Shown here one piece after another: positions 1 to 10,330 of a stretch of 64,000 nt of DNA. This stretch comes from Odontocerum albicorne. Lineage: Eukaryota; Arthropoda; Insecta; Trichoptera; Odontoceridae. How positions within the stretch are numbered: the stretch's first letter is position 1; every line of letters begins with the position of its first letter. The stretch lies in NCBI GenBank assembly GCA_949825065.1, contig OX463847.1:38745042-38809041 (forward strand), written 5' to 3'. The translations under genes and the position numbers were made by a program. The notes under the pieces are model-generated. The model did no database searches. It saw only the letters and a list, made by a program, of their open reading frames with translations, and had not been told where the DNA came from.

Positions 1-64
1 TGCCCAGCCCGGCTTGTGGCTCTCGAATACCTGTACCAAAGGCACTGCAGACTCACTAAACTCC
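1..64 (-). CDS. SLC7 CAT-like transporter, exon 5 (partial, runs off window)
   Basis: On the minus strand a pyrimidine-rich acceptor (TTATTTCCAG) at 65-74 opens into 64 bases that stay open to the window edge. The first G completes an AGG codon with the last two bases of the exon at 4572-4729, giving a continuous ...PYREFSESAVPL... reading. In cationic amino acid transporters the equivalent place holds a short loop of the form SPLPxAFxxxGWxxA just before TM8; here the residues read SAVPLVQVFESHKPGWA. That order, the Gly-Trp-Ala and the matching phase are the evidence. The rest of the protein (TM8 to the C-terminus) must lie left of the window. The family call depends on collinearity with the other exons; this piece alone would not be enough. 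Confidence 0.7.
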
Positions 65-246
65 CTGGAAATAAAAAATAGTAATTCAATATAGCCCCCC
101 CATGTTGTAGTTGGTAAAACACTTGTTATTGATTCCGGAGATTTCGGATTCAATTCTTGATAAAACCCAAAAAAAAAAGGATCCCAGTCAATACTCAAGA
201 AAATATAGCATGGTCCCTGTGACGTTTGAAATGTCATGTCTCAAAG

Positions 247-460
247 GGATGGGGTAAAATCGTTTATTTTTACAAAACGAATAGTTTCTCCAAACTGACG
301 TTTTAATTCCTAATTTTCATTATACTGACTTTTTAATGTATTGTATTATTTGTATCTATCTTTAAATAGGCCAAGATGCACTATGAATTAATACTAAATA
401 CGAACATTTAATTTTATGTATAAAAAATCGGAAATTCAATTGTCGTATACCCCATCCCTA
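247..460. repeat. Possible small inverted-repeat insertion
   Basis: The 12-base pair agggatggggta / taccccatccct faces inward across about 200 AT-rich bases, inside the 191-900 element where the related copy at 11250 has nothing. Target duplication not resolved. Confidence 0.3.
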
Positions 461-699
461 GCCAATGCGGACTAACGTAGTAACTTTTGACAAACGTCGC
501 CAAATATTATTTGATTTAAAAAAACTGACATATTTTTGCTAATTTGTAACAAGATGTATTAATTTGTCATTATGGTTAGTTTTGTGTAATGTATTTACTT
601 AAATAACTTGCGATTTATTAGAATCGAGGCTTATATTAAAGTTGATAAAATTACTGAACGTTGTTACTAACTATGTTCAAGAAGTGATTACTGATATTA

Positions 700-848
700 T
701 TTACTTAGGCTCCAATATTTCCAACAATGGAGAATGAGAGGCTCAGGCGATAAGAAGAATGAGATGGCCAAGAATGCGATGTCAAAGCTGGAAAATATGT
801 GGAAGAGCGGAACCATCACCATCACGACGAAAAAGCGTCTTGTGTATT
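700..848 (+). pseudogene. RTE-type LINE reverse transcriptase fragment
   Basis: Translates with one frameshift to YLGSNISNNG followed by RMRMAKNAMSKLENMW, the stretch after the reverse transcriptase thumb in RTE-like LINEs. It interrupts the DNA element at 191-900. Confidence 0.55.
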
Positions 849-1177
849 GGGGCAAATTTGTGAAACGTCACAGGGATCATGCTACATTTTCTTTAGTATA
901 GTCATTCATATTAGACTTTTAGCATCTTCCTGGTTGGTTGGAATAAATTACCCTCCAGATTTGTACTGAATACAAAAAAGTTTTATTCTGCAAACATTGT
1001 TTCCCAATCTATGTAGCCTTTCAACCATCCCTTAAAGTTAAAGAAAATAAAATGAAGACTTTGTGTTCCCCCTGCAAAAAAGGTACCTTTTATTCCGAAA
1101 TTTGATTATGATAATATTACTTATGCTACTTACTTCACACTATCACTTCCTATATAATATACATAATATCTTCTTCT

Positions 1178-1786
1178 TTAGCCTGTATCTATCCACTGCA
1201 GGATGTAGGCCTCTCCAAGTTGTCTCCACAAAATCCTGTCCTTTGCACATTGCTGCCACATAATACCTACATGCTTACGTATTTCGTCCACCCAGCGCGA
1301 CTTAGGTCTTCTTACAGGCCTTTTTATACCTATTGGGTGCCACTGGATTACTTCATACGTCCAACGATGATCTGTTGCTCGGGCGATATGTCCAGCCCAC
1401 TTCCACTTGAGTCTTTTTGCAACCTCTATAACATCTTCAACCTTTGTTTGGGCTCGTATCCACTCATTACGTTTTCGGTCTCTTCTGGTATAACCTAGCA
1501 TGCACCTTTCCATGCTGCGTTGTGTTGTTTGGAGCTTTTGTATCATTCGTACTGATAAAGTCCAAGTCTCGCATCCATATGTTAGTACTGGCAAGATGCA
1601 CTGGTTAAATACTTTCCGTTTGAGGCAGATTGGGAGCTTGCTCTTGAAGATGTAGTTTAGTCGTCCAAAGGAACTCCAAGCTAGTTTTGATCTTCTATTT
1701 ACTTCATTTAAAGTACAGTCTTCAAATGTAATACTTTGTCCTAAGTAGATATATTGTTGGACTTGTTCTAGCTGTGGAATATATTG
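1178..1786 (-). pseudogene. 5'-truncated RTE-type LINE ORF2, C-terminal end
   Basis: On the minus strand from about 1780 the reading is YIYLGQSI..., then LAWSSFGRL, then LPVLTYGCETWTL and GHIARATDHRW, ending near 1178 and followed by a GAA-rich tail (complement of tcttcttct). These are the C-terminal region signatures of lepidopteran RTE-like endonuclease/reverse transcriptases. Endonuclease and polymerase core are missing, so it is a dead copy. It lies head to head with the next feature and is clearly diverged from it in sequence. Confidence 0.8.
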
Positions 1787-1807
1787 TATAATATTATATA
1801 TGCGATA

Positions 1808-2655
1808 AACTAGAATGGGAAAATAAAGGGCTGGTGATTTATGGAAAATACCTGAGCCATTTGAGATTTGCAGAGGATATCGTTATATTCTCACAAAACC
1901 CGAATGATCTTCAGCACCAACTGCAAGAATTGGCAGAGGTCAGCAAAGGAGTTGGTTTAAAAATGAATATTTCAAAAACCAAATATAATATGATGAACGG
2001 CTTTGCTACCCCAAAATCAATATACGTAGATGGAAAGCCGCTAGAACTTGTCCAGGAATAAGTGTATCTGGGCCAATTTATTTCCTTTGTAGGTGGCATA
2101 TCGGAGGAAATAGCACGAAGGACAAAACTGGCGTGGAGCTCATTTGAACGTTTGAACAACATCTTGAAAAGTAATCTCCCAATATTTTTAAAGCGAAGGG
2201 TCTACAACCAGTGCATTCTTCCTGTACTTACGTATGGCTGCGAGACATGGACGCTCACAGTAAAGAACACACAAAAGCTCCAGACCGCACAAAGGGGCAT
2301 GGAGAGATGCATGTTGGGATATACTAAAAGAGACCGTAAACGAAACACCTTGATTCGCAATATAACAAAGGTAGAAGACGTTATAAAGGTGTGCAAAAGA
2401 ATGAAGTGGCAATGGGCCGGACACGTAGCCAGAATGTCAGACTCCCGATGGACATCCAAAATAATCCAATGGTACCCAAGACGCCCAGAAGAAGACCGAA
2501 GGTACGCTGGATAGATGAAATCAAGAAGCATGGCAGCATCACATGGCATCAATGAGCAAAAAACCGAACTATTTGGAGTCAGCTTGGGGAGACCTTCATC
2601 CAGCAGTGGATCGGCCCTGGTTGACAATGATGATGATGATGATGATGATATGCGA
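1808..2655 (+). pseudogene. 5'-truncated RTE-type LINE ORF2 with catalytic motif
   Basis: Begins WENKGLVIYGKYLSHLRFAED: the polymerase FADD box is present as FAED. A stop interrupts at 2059, after which YLGQFI, LPVLTYGCETWTL, GHVARMSDSRW and the terminal SLGRPSSSSGSALV follow, ending in a GAT repeat tail at 2630-2650. The internal stop, the FADD change and the loss of everything upstream show it is inactive. Same LINE family as 1178-1786. Confidence 0.85.
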
Positions 2656-2693
2656 GGCCCGGCAACGACGATTATAATAGATATATGTTACAG

Positions 2694-3047
2694 AGATAAC
2701 CATTGTAGTGAATATTGTATAATAATGATAAACATTGTAGTGAATAATGTATAATAATGATAACCATTGTAGTGAATAATGTGTAATAATGATAACCATT
2801 GTAGTGAATAATGTGTAAAAATGATAACCATTGTAGTGAATAATGTATAATAATGATAACCATTGTAGTGAATAATGTGTAATAATGATAACCATTGTAG
2901 TGAATAATGTGTAATAATGATAACCATTGTAGTGAATAATGTGTAATAATGATAACCATTGTAGTGAATAATGTGTAATAATGATAACCATTGTAGTGAA
3001 TAATGTGTAATAATGATAACCATTGTTGTGAATAATGTACAATAATG
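2694..3047. repeat. 32-bp minisatellite, about 11 units
   Basis: Units of the form taaccattgtagtgaataat plus gtgtaataatga, nearly identical. It starts about 45 bases after the GAT tail of the LINE at 1808-2655. Apparent long ORFs here arise only from the repeat. Confidence 0.95.
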
Positions 3048-3164
3048 ACTTTAACTTTATTTTTTTCTAAACAAATATGTTAGTTTTTTTCAGAAAATAT
3101 AGTATTTTCATTTTGAACATTTTATTATCTACGTTGGTTTAATTTTTGCAACCTTCCTGATGTA

Positions 3165-3789
3165 CCGTATTTTACGGACTATAAGACGCACTTTTTTCTT
3201 CAAAAAATTGCCTCCAAAATTCAGGTGTATCTTATACTCGAAATTAATATAAAAATGTCCGGTGTTTGATTTAAAATTCCCGCCAGTCTTAAAAATGGCC
3301 ATTTATTCGATGCCGCGGGAAACCTATCTCTATCTGGCAACATTGGATTCAACTGGCAACAGCAGTGCACCGATGCGACGAACATGAGTTGCGGGGATTC
3401 ACAAGCTTGCTAACACAAACCCAGAACATTGTCTAGCCTATGATGCGTCATTGCAGTCTACGGTGCCAGTGAACTTGAATTGAAAGTGATTTGTGTTATC
3501 GGTAACAGTACAATATTTTTGTTAGTAGCTAGTTTCGCAATGGAAAAAATAAAAGGTATTCATATGATGCGGGCTATAAATTGAAAGTAATAACATATGC
3601 AGATGAACATGGAAACAGAGCAGCTGAGCGGCATTTCGGGGATTTTAAAGGTCAGTTCGGTTTTATAAACTAAGATTTTTTTTGTCTGGCTTTGCAATCT
3701 AATAATAAAAATGTTATTTTTTTTTTAAATTGCCTAAAAATTAAGGTGCGTCTTATAGTCCGTAGCGTCTTATAGTCTGTAAAATACGG
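3165..3789 (+). mobile_element. Pogo-type non-autonomous element, N-terminal remnant
   Basis: Ends are ccgtattttacggactataa and its complement, flanked by TA duplications (3163-3164, 3790-3791). Inside, from about 3541, a frame reads YSYDAGYKLKVITYADEHGN then RAAERHFG. That is the helix-turn-helix start of pogo-related transposases, one base out of frame with the nearby ATG, and it runs straight into the 3' untranslated end. The catalytic domain is deleted. Confidence 0.75.
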
Positions 3790-4124
3790 TATCACTAGGG
3801 ATCGCAACCTTCAGGCTGTGAAACGATACTAAATAATAATAAAACTAGGCACTTCGAGTATTTGACGTTCCTTTTCATCTTCCATTATCTATCTTTTCTT
3901 CGGACTATCTCTTGGTCTCCTTAGCCACAATGAACATCGAGTCATCAACTTGGGTGTTTTTGTATCCTCCATTCTTTCCAAGTGTCCAGCCTAGCATAGC
4001 CTCTAAGACTAGCATTAATAGATGATGATTTCATACTTCACATAGGTTTGATTTCTTGACAAACTAGTACACATGAATTTCCACAGCGTTGAATTTAAAC
4101 ATTAGAAAGAAAATGCATTATTGA

Positions 4125-4395
4125 TTAAGACGTCTTCCGTGACCTAGTTAGTAATATACTTGATTTCAATTCGTAGTTTTCGGGTTCGATTTCCGATTAT
4201 ACCTATAAAATAAAATAAAAAAAAGGTCCCAGTACAGTAAAAGAGTTTGTCTGATAACGATACTTGCACTGTAGCAATATCGCACTGTAGCATTACTTGC
4301 ATTGTAGCATTACTCGCACTGTAGCAATACTCGCACTGTAGCAATACTCGCACTGTAGCAATATTCGTACTGTAGCATTATTAACACTTGTATAT
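4125..4395 (+). repeat. SINE-2 copy with 17-bp repeats
   Basis: tRNA-like head (cgtgacctagttagtaat, B box gggttcgatttcc) followed by an A-run and a body that breaks into a 15-17 bp tandem repeat (tactcgcactgtagcaa, about seven units). Confidence 0.6.
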
Positions 4396-4571
4396 CTTTT
4401 CCAGCGGTTGTTAACATGTAGACTCCATTAATGGGTCCAAGGATAATGTTTTCTCCATCACACCTTTCAATATGCTCGAATCACCAATTTGGATATGTTG
4501 AAATGTACTACATGAATGAAAATCATGTTCCAAATAACTAATTGAGTAGTACTTCTTGATACCACACCAAC

Positions 4572-4729
4572 CTGTAGGGCACCAGCATCCCATAGATGGT
4601 AGTGATGGCCACCATGCAGAGTAGAGGCAATAACAGCAGCCCCAGAGACTGCGCCCTCTTGCTGAGCGATCCTGTGGGAGGTAGGGTGGCGGGGAAGGCG
4701 TAAGTACAGCACGCCGCTGATGCTATTAA
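4572..4729 (-). CDS. SLC7 CAT-like transporter, exon 4
   Basis: Acceptor TTTACAG and donor CAG/GTTGGT bound 158 bases: 52 codons and two bases. The exon starts LIASAACCTYAF and joins the previous exon as GWNGLIASAACCTYAF. CAT transporters have G(F/W)SGVLAGAATCFYAF there (TM6), so the join is collinear. The next CAT motif, GFDxIATTGEE, is replaced by PATLPPTGSLSKR: the conserved Glu pair is gone. A hydrophobic helix follows (SLGLLLLPLLCMVAITTIYG) ending MLVPY, equivalent to the TM7 end LTLMMPYY. GC content is far above the flanking intron. The exon is confidently coding; the transport function is inferred from family position. Confidence 0.8.
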
Positions 4730-4769
4730 CTGTAAACATACATTGAAATCAAGCTTTAAAAAATAATGT

Positions 4770-5345
4770 TTCGGGAATGTGATTTAAGTTATCTAGTGAT
4801 TGTTATTTAACCCTTCCCTTACGGTACTAAAATTGAAACGCGCGCTCAAGGGTTGGGTAGTGAGTACGCGAACAAAAATTAGCGATTTTAAATCGGAAAA
4901 ATAAGAACATTCACAAAACACCTACGATGTAGTCGATAAATTCTGATTATTATTAATATTATTTTTTAAATCAATGCGTAAATATATTATGGTGGAATAC
5001 CTAAAATCTTAACCTTGTATTTATAATATTTATAGAGATATTGATGGTTCTTAGAAGCAACGTGTAGAAGATACCCAACACAGGGAAGGAAAGGTTAAGT
5101 TACTAATAATATGTGGTGAATGTTATTTAAGTTACTAATAATATTTGATGTAAGTCATTAATAATATCTAGTGAATCTGATTTAAATTATTTGTACATAT
5201 CTGGTGAATATGATTTAAATTACTAACAATATTAGGTCAATGTGATTTAAATTACCAATAATATTAGTTGAATGTGATTCAAATTGTCAATAATATCATT
5301 CATCATGTGAATGTGATTTAAGTAACTAATCATAGCGGGTGAATC
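4770..5345. repeat. Degenerate ~32-bp array split by a MITE
   Basis: Loose repeats of gtgatttaaattactaataa type spaced about 32 bases, present on both sides of the element at 4811-5094, which supplied TTAA sites for its insertion. Confidence 0.65.
4811..5094. mobile_element. Short piggyBac-type MITE
   Basis: Flanked by TTAA (4807-4810, 5095-5098). Ends cccttccctt and aagga(aa)gg match the longer copies at 11553 and 41563; internal sequence agrees with them from the Rga-like agcgattttaaatcggaaaa onward but carries a large deletion (284 versus about 610 bp). Confidence 0.8.
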
Positions 5346-5479
5346 TACTGCCTAAATCATATTGAGAAGATAACGCAGTCAATCTATTTAAAACTTTATA
5401 TTATTCTCTCAACCTGGCCCAGTTATATAAGATTTTGTTTTTGCCCTATTTTTTTAATTTATTGCACACATTTCAAGTA

Positions 5480-6064
5480 CCGTATTTTACGGACAATAAG
5501 ACACACTTATTTCTTAAAAAAATTGTCTCCGAAATTCAGGTGCGTCTTATACTCGAAATTAATATAAAAATGTCCAGTGTTTGATTTAAAATTCCCGCCA
5601 GTCTTAAAAATGGCCATATATTCGATGCCGCGGGAAACCTATCTCTATCTGGCAACATTGGATTCAACTGGCAGCAGCAGTGCACCGATGCGACGAACAT
5701 GAGTTGCGGGGATTCACAAGCTTGCTAACACTGTCTCTCTCCCGCCCCGCCATCACAAACCCAGAACATTGTCTAGCCTATGATGCGTCATTGCAGTCTA
5801 CGGTGCCAGTGAACTTGAATTGAAAGTGATTTGTGTTATCGGTAACGGTACAATATTGTGTAACGATGAAGATGAAGAAGAAGAAGAAGAAAGTTCAGAT
5901 GACGTTTTTCAGGGATTTTAAATGTCAGTTCGATTTTATAAACTAAGAATTTCTTTTAGTCTGGCTTTGCAATCTAATAATAAAAATGTTATTTTTTTTT
6001 TAAATTGCCTAAAAATTAAGGTGCGTCTTATAGTCCGTAGCGTCTTATAGTCCGTAAAATACGG
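5480..6064 (+). mobile_element. Pogo-type non-autonomous element, C-terminal remnant
   Basis: Same ends and TA duplication (5478-5479, 6065-6066) as 3165-3789 and shared flanking interior, but here the kept coding piece is the acidic C-terminus NDEDEEEEEESSDDVFQGF followed by a stop near 5920. Together with the other copy it shows both ends of one parent transposase. Confidence 0.75.
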
Positions 6065-6155
6065 TAAATGTATATGCAAAATTTGGTTAGTTTTTTTTGC
6101 AGGCTGGAAGTGCATGTATATAACTTCTATCAATACCCAACGATATACTTCTTAC

Positions 6156-6290
6156 CCCATTCCATCCTTCGGGAAGGAGACTTTGTTCCTGCCACGTTTT
6201 TAAATTGGCTCCAAGACTTCCAACAGCAATAAAGAACACAACGCCTGACACTACGGAGCTCACTAAAAGTATCGTGAAGGTAGAATTATT
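6156..6290 (-). CDS. SLC7 CAT-like transporter, exon 3
   Basis: Acceptor GTTTTCAG and donor GGG/GTAAGA delimit exactly 45 codons, phase 0 at both sides. It starts NNSTFTILLVSSVVSGVVFF and ends LPEGWNG. In cationic amino acid transporters this position carries ESAWVNKIFT, a hydrophobic TM5 segment, then NW plus an acidic loop ending FLPYGFSG; the present exon has a TM helix, KTW, and SLLPEGWNG. Preceding and following exons continue the alignment without a gap. A short exon with matched phases and no stops, in the middle of AT-rich noncoding DNA, is strong support for a real coding exon. Confidence 0.8.
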
Positions 6291-6479
6291 CTGAAAACAA
6301 ACAAATTACGATTCTATATTATTTATATTTAAGGCATTAACACTGCGGAGGTTTAAATACATTGTAATTTGTTTAATGCAACATTGTTTATTCCACTTTA
6401 TGTAACGGTATAACCGTACCGGTATAATATCAGTAGTAGCAGAAATAAATTGGACAAATTAGAACCCCTAGAAATATCT

Positions 6480-6700
6480 AAGTCAGTGGATTGGGATGAA
6501 AATCTGGCAAACACATATATTCCCAAGATTTCACAGCTGCTTGCTGAATCCACAATCGCCTAACTCAAATTTTCACCGTTAGAAGTATGCATGTCGGTAC
6601 CAGTTCGAACAAAATTCAATCTTGTTTATGCTTCCCTGATGAAGAGGTGAAAACCTTGAAACCGGTAGTGTTATACCGTTATATAAATTGATAAATAAAT
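6480..6700 (+). repeat. Dispersed repeat with hammerhead-like core (copy 1)
   Basis: CTGATGA at 6636-6642, a stem AGGT/ACCT closed by GAAA, then GAAAC at 6658-6662 and a hairpin CGGTA/TACCG. Related copies at 26395-26600 and 35880-36095. The core layout is that of hammerhead ribozymes, known from Penelope-like element termini; helix I is not clear here. Confidence 0.45.
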
Positions 6701-7084
6701 AAATGTGCTTATCGAGTTTTGGAATTGTATATATGATAACTTTGGTTTAAGTATTAAAAAGGATTGAAGACACATACATTAAATATGTGATTAAGGAATG
6801 AGACCACTTCATTACAGGCCTTGCCTAGTGAAGTGGTTCTCGATATCCACAAAATGGTGGCTTTGTGGTGTGTAATTTACTTATACTTTACAATTTGTGC
6901 ATAGACAATAATTGAAAAAAAAAGCGGTGTGTAAATAGATAATAATTGAAAAAAAATTCTATTGCCGTTCCTATGTATAAAATTGAAATTAAGAATTATT
7001 GGATCGAGTCAACAAAAGAGGGTTTTTGATACAACATTTGATTTTATGAATTCGTATATAATTTTCCATACGAATATGAATTTC
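6700..7084. other. Intron 2/3 surroundings, no clear feature
   Basis: AT-rich. Only a 9-base hairpin (accacttca / tgaagtggt, 6801-6838) was noticed; no coding signal. Confidence 0.5.
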
Positions 7085-7175
7085 CTGGAGTTTTCTTTTT
7101 TTAAAGCTTCTTTATTTTTTTGTGATTGGCTGGAAGAAATTACCACGTGGCAATAAACTTACAAAGTAATACTGT
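7085..7175 (+). repeat. SINE-1/LINE-A tail fragment
   Basis: Diverged tail: gattggctggaagaaattac then cacgtggcaataaac. Confidence 0.5.
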
Positions 7176-7309
7176 TATAGTAATACCAGCAAAGTATTAC
7201 AATTAAGACAACAAATTTAAATAACCACTTAAATGCACTGGTCGAGTTTTTCGTGCTGCAGTCAGTACACTATGGTATCTTCCCAGTTTAGTGAGAAATA
7301 CCCTGTTAG

Positions 7310-7700
7310 ATGGGAAACAGTCACTGTGTTAGGACACCTTAATCAGTGAAACTCCTTTCAGCTCTGTGTTAGGACACCTTAATCAGTGAAGTTTCTTTCA
7401 GCTGCTCTTTTGGGATACTTTAATATATAAAGCTCCTTTCAGCTGTCCTTTTAGGACACTTGAATCCCTAATGCTCTTTTCAGCTACTCTTTTACGTTAC
7501 CTTGATCATTGAAGCTCCCTTCATCTATAATTTTGATACAATTGTATCACTAATGGTCCTTTTAGCCACCATTTTAGGTTACCTTTGTAACCATTTTGGC
7601 GTACTTTAATCACTGATACCTCTTTCTGCTACCCTTTTAGGTCATCTTAATTACATACACTCTTTTCAGCGACCCCTTTAAGATACCTTAATAATTAAAG
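7310..7700. repeat. Degenerate ~50-bp array
   Basis: About eight diverged units around ttaggacaccttaatcagtg and ctcctttcagct. Confidence 0.7.
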
Positions 7701-7834
7701 CTTTTGCAACAGCAATATATTTTTATTTTTGTCCTCGTTATTAAGCAAACATTCCAGCAAAATTCCTCAATGAGGGCACTCTAAGTGCTATTTTATAGTG
7801 TTACAAGCACATTACAATAGTTAAAATGTCAAAC

Positions 7835-8124
7835 CTCAAGTCCACACATGAACATGAGGCAGAGGACAGTAAGAGCAGCTACAGCCAGTGGATCTGGCCA
7901 AGGTTCAGGTGCAGGAGAATGCTCTGGAAGTTCCCCAAAGAGCCAGTGACGGGCACGCCCCCCGCTGAGCGCGTCCAGGGTGCCGGCCAAAGAGCGGGCG
8001 GCTCCAGCGAGGGCTGCCACCAGGGACAGGAGAGCCAGCCAATGTCGGGCGAAGCGACTGGCCGTGCGACCTGCGCGCCCTCCAGGATGCGGGTCAAGTG
8101 CAGCAAGGGAACGACTAGCCTCAC
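7835..8124 (-). CDS. SLC7 CAT-like transporter, exon 2
   Basis: Acceptor TTGTTCCAG and a weaker donor GAG/GTTTGA bound 290 bases: two bases completing a Gly codon from exon 1, then 96 codons. Hydrophobic segments cover the regions around HWLALLSLVAALAG and PLAVAALTVLCLMFMCG. The stretch AARSLAGTLDALSGG matches the CAT motif VARAWSGTFDELIG after TM3/TM4, and PWPDPLAVAAL matches EYPDFFAVCL at the next helix, ending CGLE where CATs have GVKES. Strong GC and Ala/Leu/Arg bias contrasts with the flanking AT-rich DNA. The cytosolic loop PHPGGRAGRTASRF replaces the usual tyrosine-rich AGSAYLYSYVTVGE segment, so the transporter is atypical. Confidence 0.8.
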
Positions 8125-8324
8125 CTGGAACAACAAAAAAAAACATTAATTTCCCTTTTTATCTCAACATTTTTATACATGATAGAGTTATACACATATA
8201 TCATAAATCACTTAAGTGATAAAGTTTCAGGTCTGAATAAATTATTGCACATAAGAGACACTACGACTGAAAATCAGACAGATTTTTTTTAACAAAACTG
8301 AACGTTTGAACGAAAGTATATTTT

Positions 8325-8756
8325 TTAGTTCACTGCTTCTCTTTTTTTACGTCGTCCTTTACTGTCCATGCAGTGAGACTCTGGAATCAGTTACAAACCA
8401 ATATAAGACTTGCTCCGTCCTTGGCATGCTTTAAGAAGCGACTGAAAAAAACTCTTAATTTCTAGTCAGTTAAATAACGTGTTTCATTCCTGATTTTTCT
8501 TTTCCTTTCCTCTCCACCATCCCTTCCTTTCCTTTTGATTGATGATATCTCACTATATTTGAAAAATAATTTTCGGGTGATTGTCCGTCTTTGTGGGGTT
8601 TGTGGGCATATGCTCACGTATGTGTTTATGGATAGTTATTTGAATGATTTATGTGAGCATGCAACTTGCTTCATTTACTTTTGTCTGGTTGGTTGGAGGA
8701 GTATACCGCCTGGCAATAAGCCCGCCAGATTGCATATGCAATAAAATTGTTCAATA
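8325..8756 (+). repeat. LINE-A 3' end (truncated)
   Basis: Matches the last ORF2 codons (VRLWNQL... region), 3' untranslated part and terminal tail of the copy at 12655-13272; ends in caataaaattgttcaataaa. Confidence 0.8.
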
Positions 8757-8769
8757 AACAAATAAATAT

Positions 8770-8885
8770 AATTAAGACGTAAAACGATCTCAGAGTAGAA
8801 ACCAGCCAGGAAGTAAATCTGCCAGGAATCGAACCAGCGCCTGTTTGCATAGCGTAAATGCTAACCACTAGACCACAACCATCGA
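8770..8885 (-). repeat. SINE-3 tRNA-derived head
   Basis: On the minus strand: A-box-like gtggtctagtggttagcat and B box ctggttcgattcctgg. No tRNA cloverleaf or anticodon arm could be fitted, and the element continues into a SINE-like body. Confidence 0.55.
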
Positions 8886-8889
8886 AACT

Positions 8890-9470
8890 TATAGTAAATC
8901 TCAAATATATAATTTTATAAATATTATAGTATAGTTTTTTTTCCTTTTAGCCAAATACAGTTGCCGATTGAATTTGTGTTATATATAAAATCCTTTGTTT
9001 TTTTTTGTAACTTTCATTGATTTTTCTAAAAATAAACACGTAACCTATTTATTACTCAACTCGCTCTAAAAGTGTAATTGAATAACTTAAATAAAAACAC
9101 TAAATGATTACAAAACAAGGCGCTTTATCGCCATCGCCGAGCTGATATTGTAATGGATTGGCAGTATGATATCACCAAATAAGCTGGCAGTCGACATGCT
9201 CGACCAGACGTGCAAACTATTTTTTTTCGTACCCTAAGCAATTTTTAATATTATTATGAATTTACGAGGTTTCTGCTCGGTTAAATTTCTTGAGCGATAA
9301 TTCGTCGAAAACAGAATAACAAAATTCGATCGATTTCTAAGGCGACAATTCATCGCAGACACAGAATACGAGTAACAAAGAGAATACTATTCGGTCAATT
9401 TCTTGGGCGATGTTTCGTCGCAGACAGAATAACAATTCGGTAAATTTCTTGGGTGATAATTCGTCGCAGA
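8890..9470. other. No gene; diverged tcgtcgcagac repeats
   Basis: AT-rich intron. From 9290 a loose repeat built on tttcttgggcgat and tcgtcgcagacagaat leads into the next array. Confidence 0.5.
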
Positions 9471-9845
9471 CATACTATATAATAACGTAGATAATTCTTG
9501 GATTACAGCCTGAGAGACATATAATAACTGAGAGACATATAAGATAATTCTTGGATTACAGCCTGAAATACATATAATAACTGAGAGACATGTAAGATAA
9601 TTCTTGGATTACAGCCTGAGAGATATATAATAACGTAGATAATTCTTGGATTACAGCCTGAAAGACATATAATAACTGAGAGACATGTAAGATAATTCTT
9701 GGATTACAGCCTGAGAGACATATAATAACGTAGATAATTCTTGGATTACAGCCTGAAAGACATATAATAACTGAGAGACATGTAAGATAATTCTTGGATT
9801 ACAGCCTGAGAGACATAATAACGTAGATAATTTTTGGACTACAGC
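9470..9845. repeat. Alternating 53/42-bp minisatellite
   Basis: The core gataattcttggattacagc recurs at spacings 53, 53, 42, 53, 42, 53, 40, so the units alternate in length. Confidence 0.9.
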
Positions 9846-9849
9846 CCTT

Positions 9850-10330
9850 GGATCACGCATCGTCTTCAAACGTCTTTACTTTTGTATACCAATGTATGAC
9901 GCATTGTCTTCAAACGTCTTTAATTTTGTATACCAATGTATCACGCATCGTCTTCAAACGTCTTTAATTTTGTATACCAATGTATCAAGCATCGTCTTCA
10001 AACGTCTATACTTTTGTATACCAATGTATCACGCATCGTCTTCAAACGTCTTTACTTTTGCATACCAATGTATCACGCATCGTCTTCAAACGTCTTTAAT
10101 TTTATATACCAATGTATCAAGCATCGTCTTCAAACGTCTATACTTTTGTATACCAATGTATCACGCATCGTCTTCAAACGTCTTTACTTTTGTATACCAA
10201 TGTATCACGCATCGTTTTCAAACGTCTTTACTTTTGTATACCAATGTATCACGCGTCGTCTTCAAACGTCTTTACTTTTATATAACAATGTATCACGCAT
10301 CGTCTTCAAACGTCTTTACTTTTGACGGAA
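9850..10330. repeat. 44-bp minisatellite, about 11 units
   Basis: Units read aatgtatcacgcatcgtctt then caaacgtctttacttttgta. It directly abuts the preceding array. Confidence 0.95.

Larger units (their letters stand above)
191..900. mobile_element. TA-type non-autonomous DNA element, enlarged by insertions
   Basis: Imperfect inverted ends of about 37 bp (191-227 and 863-899, both carrying ccctgtgacgttt or its complement). The centre (600-662) and the stretch before the right end (tattggggcaaatttgtga) match the complete small element at 11250-11464. Extra DNA at about 230-540 and an RTE fragment at 700-848 sit inside it. Confidence 0.55.
100..990 (+). repeat. SINE-1 copy, split by a DNA element
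   Basis: The left part (100-190) is a tRNA-like head with a degenerate B box (cggattcaattc), an A-run and the body start ggatcccagtc. The right part (901-990) resumes with the SINE tail cctggttggttgg. The 191-900 element lies between them, so the SINE was there first. Confidence 0.6.

Noticed and set aside
2596..3042. Long minus-strand ORF of repeated YNGYHYYTLFTTMV-like residues
   Set aside because: It is the translation of the 32-bp minisatellite; three units make one 32-residue period by chance.
8770..8885. tRNA gene
   Set aside because: A and B boxes are present but the acceptor and anticodon stems do not form and the element runs into a SINE body. The same holds at 31840, 51720 and 24100.
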